Shown here: positions 14,933 through 16,920 of the stretch, piece by piece
How the letters are laid out: every line of letters starts with the position of its first letter
Numbering within the stretch: the first letter of the stretch is position 1
Assembly (NCBI GenBank): GCA_031283025.1
Contig: JAITCP010000036.1
Span: 1-16,920 of the forward strand
Length of the DNA: 16,920 nucleotides
Direction of reading: 5' to 3'
Source: Spirochaetaceae bacterium
Lineage (GTDB): Bacteria; Spirochaetota; Spirochaetia; Treponematales; Breznakiellaceae
Translations under genes and position numbers: made by a program
The notes under the pieces: model-generated
What the model saw: only the letters and a program-made list of their open reading frames with translations
The model's database searches: none
What the model was told of the DNA's origin: nothing

Positions 14933-14963
14933 CGGGGTTAAGAGCGGGCATTTGCTGGCGAGC
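14933..14963 (+). repeat. Module D, copy 1
   Basis: Starts with CGGGGTTAAGAG and continues with a diverged ATTT-CTGG-AGCG pattern. It is matched at 15645-15680 with twelve identical leading bases and roughly two thirds identity after that. Confidence 0.55.
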
Positions 14964-15005
14964 GGTGCTTTAGGCGGCAGGACGCCGCTGTTTCTAATGC
15001 TTTAG
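14964..15005 (+). repeat. Module A, internally deleted copy
   Basis: GGTGCTTTAG, a short hairpin GCGGC-AGGAC-GCCGC (14974-14988), then AATGCTTTAG. Both edges match the edges of the full ~150-bp module A, but the central ~120 bp is missing. This shows the flanking octamer TGCTTTAG marks the unit boundary. Confidence 0.6.
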
Positions 15006-15042
15006 GGGGAGCTTTTGCGTAGCAAAAACGACAAGTCCAAAA
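14998..15042 (+). repeat. Module B, copy 1
   Basis: A 45-bp unit running TGCTTTAG, GGAG-like, TTTTGC-GTA-GCAAAA hairpin, then ACGACAAG and CCAAAA. The same unit recurs at 15261 and 15448. Confidence 0.75.
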
Positions 15043-15065
15043 TTGGCAGGATGACAATTTTGGAC
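15035..15065. repeat. Stem-loop inside the array
   Basis: GTCCAAAATTG (15035-15045) is perfectly inverted as CAATTTTGGAC (15055-15065), with a 9-nt loop. It joins module B copy 1 to module C. No T run follows. Confidence 0.65.
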
Positions 15066-15106
15066 GAAACACCCGGCAATTAACCGAAAGGGTAAAAGGC
15101 CGGAGC
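15066..15106 (+). repeat. Module C, direct copy
   Basis: GAAACACCCGGCAATTAACC, then GGGTAAAAGGCCGGAGC. The ends match 14867-14908 closely, and the 41-bp length agrees within one base. Confidence 0.75.
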
Positions 15107-15268
15107 TTCCGGTGCTTTAGCCGCCAAGGGAACAAACAACAGCGCCCATAGGGCGTTGACCCGCAATCTATCACGTTCCGGCGCAGGATAACTGAACCGC
15201 ATTCAATTACATTAGGCTGGATTTATCCAGCCGTACGCGCCGCGGCAGGCGGTGCGGTAATGCTTTAG
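15107..15268 (+). repeat. Module A, full copy 1
   Basis: A ~150-bp unit edged by TGCTTTAG (15113-15120 and 15261-15268). It contains hairpins CGCCC-ATA-GGGCG (15143-15155) and GGCTGGAT-TT-ATCCAGCC (15215-15232), a conserved GTTCCGG...GAAC pair, and a GC-rich CGCGCCGCGGC tail. CCGCC at the start can pair with GGCGG near the end and close the unit. By eye it differs from copy 2 at about seven positions over ~135 bp. No coding pattern is visible. Confidence 0.85.
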
Positions 15269-15305
15269 ACGGAGTTTTTACGTAGCAAAAACGACAAGCC
15301 CAAAA
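15261..15305 (+). repeat. Module B, copy 2
   Basis: A 45-bp unit, the same length as copy 1, with the same TGCTTTAG edge, TTTTTACGTAGCAAAAA partial hairpin and CGACAAGCCCAAAA end. It bridges module A copies 1 and 2. Confidence 0.75.
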
Positions 15306-15455
15306 CCGCCAAGGGAACAAACAACAGCGCCCATAGGGCGTTGATCCGCAATTATATCACGTTCCGGTGCAGGATAACTGAACCGCATTCAATTATATTA
15401 GGCTGGATTTATCCAGCCGTACGCGCCGCGGCAAGCGGTTGCAAAAATGTTTTAG
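15306..15455 (+). repeat. Module A, full copy 2
   Basis: Same unit as copy 1, with hairpins at 15328-15340 and 15401-15418 both unchanged. The left TGCTTTAG edge is absent because module B runs straight in. The right edge reads TGTTTTAG (15448-15455), one base different. Confidence 0.85.
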
Positions 15456-15493
15456 CTAGGAGTTTTTGCATAGCAAAAACTCCCAAGCTCAAA
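15448..15493 (+). repeat. Module B, copy 3, with a perfect 11-bp hairpin
   Basis: GGAGTTTTTGC (15459-15469), loop ATA, GCAAAAACTCC (15473-15483). This is the best-paired of the three B copies and is followed by CAAGCTCAAA, as in the others. Confidence 0.75.
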
Positions 15494-15504
15494 TGCGACA
15501 TGGA

Positions 15505-15613
15505 GAGTCTGTAGGAAAACCCTATTTTGGCGATTTTTTGAATTCGTAATTCCTTATATGGTAAGGAATTATAAAATGTCGGATCCTGAAAAAAGGACTT
15601 TTTCTACAAACTC
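15505..15613. repeat. 109-bp unit with inverted ends, interrupting the array
   Basis: Ends are GAGTCTGTAGGAAAA (15505-15519) and TTTTTCTACAAACTC (15599-15613), inverted with 13 of 15 positions matching. Inside is a perfect hairpin AATTCCTTA-TATGG-TAAGGAATT (15548-15570). It is more AT-rich than the surrounding repeats and has no copy elsewhere in the window. It looks like a separate small element or remnant between module B copy 3 and module D copy 2. No protein is encoded. Confidence 0.55.
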
Positions 15614-15644
15614 AGGAGGTCGGTTTTGGGCGGGGGTAGACTGG

Positions 15645-15680
15645 CGGGGTTAAGAGAGGAAATTTACTGGTAAGCGTTAC
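15645..15680 (+). repeat. Module D, copy 2
   Basis: CGGGGTTAAGAG followed by the diverged ATTT-CTGG-AGCG pattern, as at 14933. In both places it lies just upstream of a module A. Confidence 0.55.
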
Positions 15681-15686
15681 ATTTAT

Positions 15687-15850
15687 TTCCGGTGCTTTAG
15701 ACCGCAGGGGAACAAACAACAGCGCCCATAGGGCGTTGACCAGCAATTGTTTCACGTTCCGGCGCAGGATAACTGAATCACATTCAATTACATTAGGCTG
15801 GGTTTATCCAGCCGTACGCGCCGCGGCAGGCGGTTGCAAAAATGCTTTAG
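15687..15850 (+). repeat. Module A, full copy 3
   Basis: Full unit edged by TGCTTTAG at 15693-15700 and 15843-15850. Hairpin 1 (15723-15735) is unchanged. Hairpin 2 (15796-15813) has A to G at 15802, which turns an A-T pair into a G.T pair and keeps the stem. GAAC has become GAAT, again giving a G.T pair. These changes are compatible with a conserved fold but are too few to prove it. Confidence 0.85.
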
Positions 15851-15851
15851 C

Positions 15852-15868
15852 GAAACACCCGGCAATTA
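15852..15868 (+). repeat. Module C, truncated copy
   Basis: GAAACACCCGGCAATTA only. The second half of the module is missing and the sequence changes to the degraded coding region. Confidence 0.6.
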
Positions 15869-15922
15869 GCACCACTACAGGTTGTATACCCCGCCAACAA
15901 ACACCACAACCAAAAAGCGGTG

Positions 15923-16102
15923 TCAGATACCATCGCGTGTCCTATACAACGCCACCTTCACCACCGACGCCGCGCTTTCCGCGCCGTCATCGTCCTTAAC
16001 TTTCAGAGAAAATTCATAATCGCCGAGTTTAGTAAAACCGTTGACTGTGAGATTCTGTGCTGTCGATGTAAAAGCGGCAAAACTATTATCGGGCGATTTG
16101 GT
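15923..16102 (-). pseudogene. Broken fragment of an Ig/PKD-like domain
   Basis: On the minus strand 59 sense codons run from 16102 to a TGA at 15923-15925. The reading SFAAFTSTAQNLTV ... GDYEFSLKVKDDDGAESA ... VVKVAL has the alternating strands and the Y-x-F-x-L-x-V-x-D-x-x-G ending of PKD or related Ig-like repeats of secreted proteins. There is no start codon or ribosome site, and a TGA stop lies immediately upstream at 16103-16105. In a neighbouring frame the sequence just upstream reads ITVVIKTFGVE, consistent with a one-base frameshift at the run of four Gs. Most likely it is the 3' remnant of a surface-protein gene; the family call is by pattern only. Confidence 0.5.
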
Positions 16103-16121
16103 TCAACCCCAAACGTCTTGA

Positions 16122-16289
16122 TCACCACCGTGATACTATCACGACTATGATATAAGCGATCTCACGACTGTGATATAAGCGATCTCACGACTGTGATATA
16201 AGCGATCTCACGACTGTGATATAAGCGATCTCACCACCGTGATATAGGCCATCTCACGACCGTGATATAACCTATATCACCCGCGTGAT
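16122..16289. repeat. Eight TCAC-N4-GTGA dyads, mostly in 23-bp register
   Basis: Dyads start at 16122, 16139, 16162, 16185, 16208, 16231, 16254 and 16277. The first step is 17 bp and the next six are exactly 23 bp. Three units (16162, 16185, 16208) are identical over 23 bp. The dyad at 16139 has one mismatch (ATGA). The last one, ATCAC-CCGC-GTGAT (16276-16289), touches the stop codon of the DUF4469-type gene. They look like operator or protein-binding sites, or short tandem expansion. Confidence 0.9.
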
Positions 16290-16920
16290 TAACTCTGTGC
16301 GGTAAGAGTAAACTCCGACCGTACCTCCCTTGGGTTTTTCAGCAATGTGCTGCCGTGCTTCGCCGAACTCTGCGTTACCACCTTTAGGCGGTACGCTTTC
16401 CCCGCTTCCAGCGCCGGTACTATCACCTTGAGCGTCCGCGGCTCGTTTACGGCGATAATTTCCGCCTTCACCGGTGTTCCGCCCTCCTCAGGCTCAAAGT
16501 ACAGCCCGACAGCATCGTCCCCTTCCAGTTTTAGCCCAAAGCCGTGAAGGGTGAGCAGGTTCCCGATGGTTGCCGCCTCGTCCACAAGCTCGGTTGCCTC
16601 GTCCCTCGCCTCGGCAATAAGGCCGTCGCTCTGGTCTATGCCGTCAAACTCCACCTGTACGCGCTCTTGCAGGTACTTGCGGAAATGCGCCCCGGTCTGC
16701 AAACGGGCTACGGGGTGCACCCCGTGGGGCAGGTGCGTCTCCGAGCCGTCGTATTCGCCCGGCACGCGCAGCTTTAGCGTAAACAGCGGCGTCTTTATCT
16801 TGAAGCCGTCCGCCACCAGGTAATGGATAAGCTCCATACCCGCGTTCATGCCCTCTTCGATAACCTTGGGGCTGGTTCCGATGTTGTACACGTCCGCCTT
16901 GCTGGCGATTCCGTGAACGT
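16289..16920 (-). CDS. HU-like/DUF4469 protein, 5' end outside the window
   Basis: The reading frame is open to the right edge, where it continues as VHGIASKADVYNIGTSPKVIEEG, so the true start lies beyond 16920; at least 209 residues are visible. The C-terminal ~90 residues match the Ig-like DUF4469 pattern: LTLHGFGLKLEGDDAVGLYF, then PRTLKVIVPALEAGKAYRL, then a closing TLLKNPREVRSEFTL. The preceding part resembles the HU-like DNA-binding domain often found with DUF4469, mainly in Bacteroidetes and spirochaetes. The family assignment is from memory of these two domains; function is unknown, DNA binding is likely. The stop codon TAA (16291-16289) lies within the first dyad of the 23-bp array, so the array is directly downstream of this gene. 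Confidence 0.75.
   Translation of the reverse strand, partial: VHGIASKADVYNIGTSPKVIEEGMNAGMELIHYLVADGFKIKTPLFTLKLRVPGEYDGSETHLPHGVHPVARLQTGAHFRKYLQERVQVEFDGIDQSDGLIAEARDEATELVDEAATIGNLLTLHGFGLKLEGDDAVGLYFEPEEGGTPVKAEIIAVNEPRTLKVIVPALEAGKAYRLKVVTQSSAKHGSTLLKNPREVRSEFTLTAQS

Larger units (their letters stand above)
14662..14937. repeat. 276-bp interrupted inverted repeat overlapping the hydrolase 3' end
   Basis: Left arm 14662-14797 and right arm 14802-14937 are centred at 14799. Paired blocks, outer to inner, are CCCCGCAAA (14662) with TTTGCGGGG, ATACCCGCA (14672-14680) with TGCGGGTAT (14919-14927), GCTCCGGCC (14692) with GGCCGGAGC (14900), and TTACCC with GGGTAA. Further in are GCCGGGTGTTTC (14722) with GAAACACCCGGC (14867), GAGGCGCAC (14746) with GTGCGCCTC (14847), GGTGGG with CCCACC, GTCTCTTGCATACG (14776-14789) with its complement (14810-14823), and CCCTAA with TTAGGG. 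Spacing is almost perfectly symmetric. It can form a cruciform or a very long RNA stem, and would end hydrolase transcription. Confidence 0.9.

Noticed and set aside
14481..15174. Coding frames across the long inverted repeat and first modules, both strands
   Set aside because: They cross module borders, read repeats in different frames and lack ribosome sites and protein-like composition.
14964..15850. Integron attC sites or gene cassettes
   Set aside because: Spirochaetes can carry integrons and modules A and B are hairpin-rich, but I see no consistent pair of GTTRRRY-type core sites, no cassette genes and no integrase.
15736..16150. Plus-strand coding frames over module A copy 3 and the following region
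   Set aside because: They are explained by the repeat and by the complement of the minus-strand Ig/PKD-like fragment. Sequence is Pro/Thr/Arg-rich with no plausible start.
16122..16289. CRISPR-like array
   Set aside because: Units are contiguous 23-mers with no unique spacers between them and no cas genes are nearby. It is a tandem dyad array.
14662..16290. Insertion sequence or prophage edge
   Set aside because: No transposase, integrase or phage gene is visible on either strand, and no flanking target duplication was identified.

Overview
The window looks like chromosomal DNA of a treponeme-like spirochaete, probably a gut Treponema relative. The reasons are a single-copy 5S next to a chemotaxis gene, TPR-rich and bactofilin genes, a short-form phosphate acetyltransferase, a murG-cvpA-clamp loader-AtoS/AtoC-type cluster (an order I recall from Treponema, not checked), and a DUF4469-type protein. 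Genus level is inference; no search was run.

Left part (1-7140): the end of an rRNA operon (5S) is followed by cheW on the plus strand. A minus-strand block follows: an unrecognised 194-residue protein with its own promoter, a 655-residue TPR protein and pta, where pta is first in the transcript and the TPR gene second. Divergent from pta is a plus-strand run of bactofilin, a secreted small TPR protein and mtaB (tRNA t6A37 methylthiotransferase). This run ends in a nested inverted repeat that supplies the last codons of mtaB.

Middle (7187-13285): a tRNA-Lys(UUU) gene is followed within 30 nt by a small YodC-like protein with a histone-like Lys/Ala tail. Then comes a tightly coupled five-gene run: murG, cvpA, a clamp-loader delta'/gamma-like subunit, a cytoplasmic PAS histidine kinase and a sigma-54-dependent response regulator. 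Gaps are 2 nt or the genes overlap by 4-13 nt. The run links envelope synthesis, replication and a two-component switch in one transcript. A dCMP deaminase gene converges on its end and shares a face-to-face promoter region with a secreted metallo-beta-lactamase-fold hydrolase.

Right part (14662-16920) is the unusual section. A 276-bp interrupted inverted repeat starts inside the last codons of the hydrolase. It is followed by about 950 bp of modular repeats: three copies of a ~150-bp hairpin-rich unit (A) plus a deleted copy, three copies of a 45-bp hairpin unit (B), and shorter modules C and D. These are punctuated by the octamer TGCTTTAG. Next come a broken minus-strand fragment of an Ig/PKD-like domain, eight TCAC-N4-GTGA dyads mostly at 23-bp spacing, and a partial gene for an HU-like/DUF4469 protein running off the right edge. 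I see no transposase, integrase or CRISPR array. The repeat block is non-coding and is the best candidate for something undescribed.
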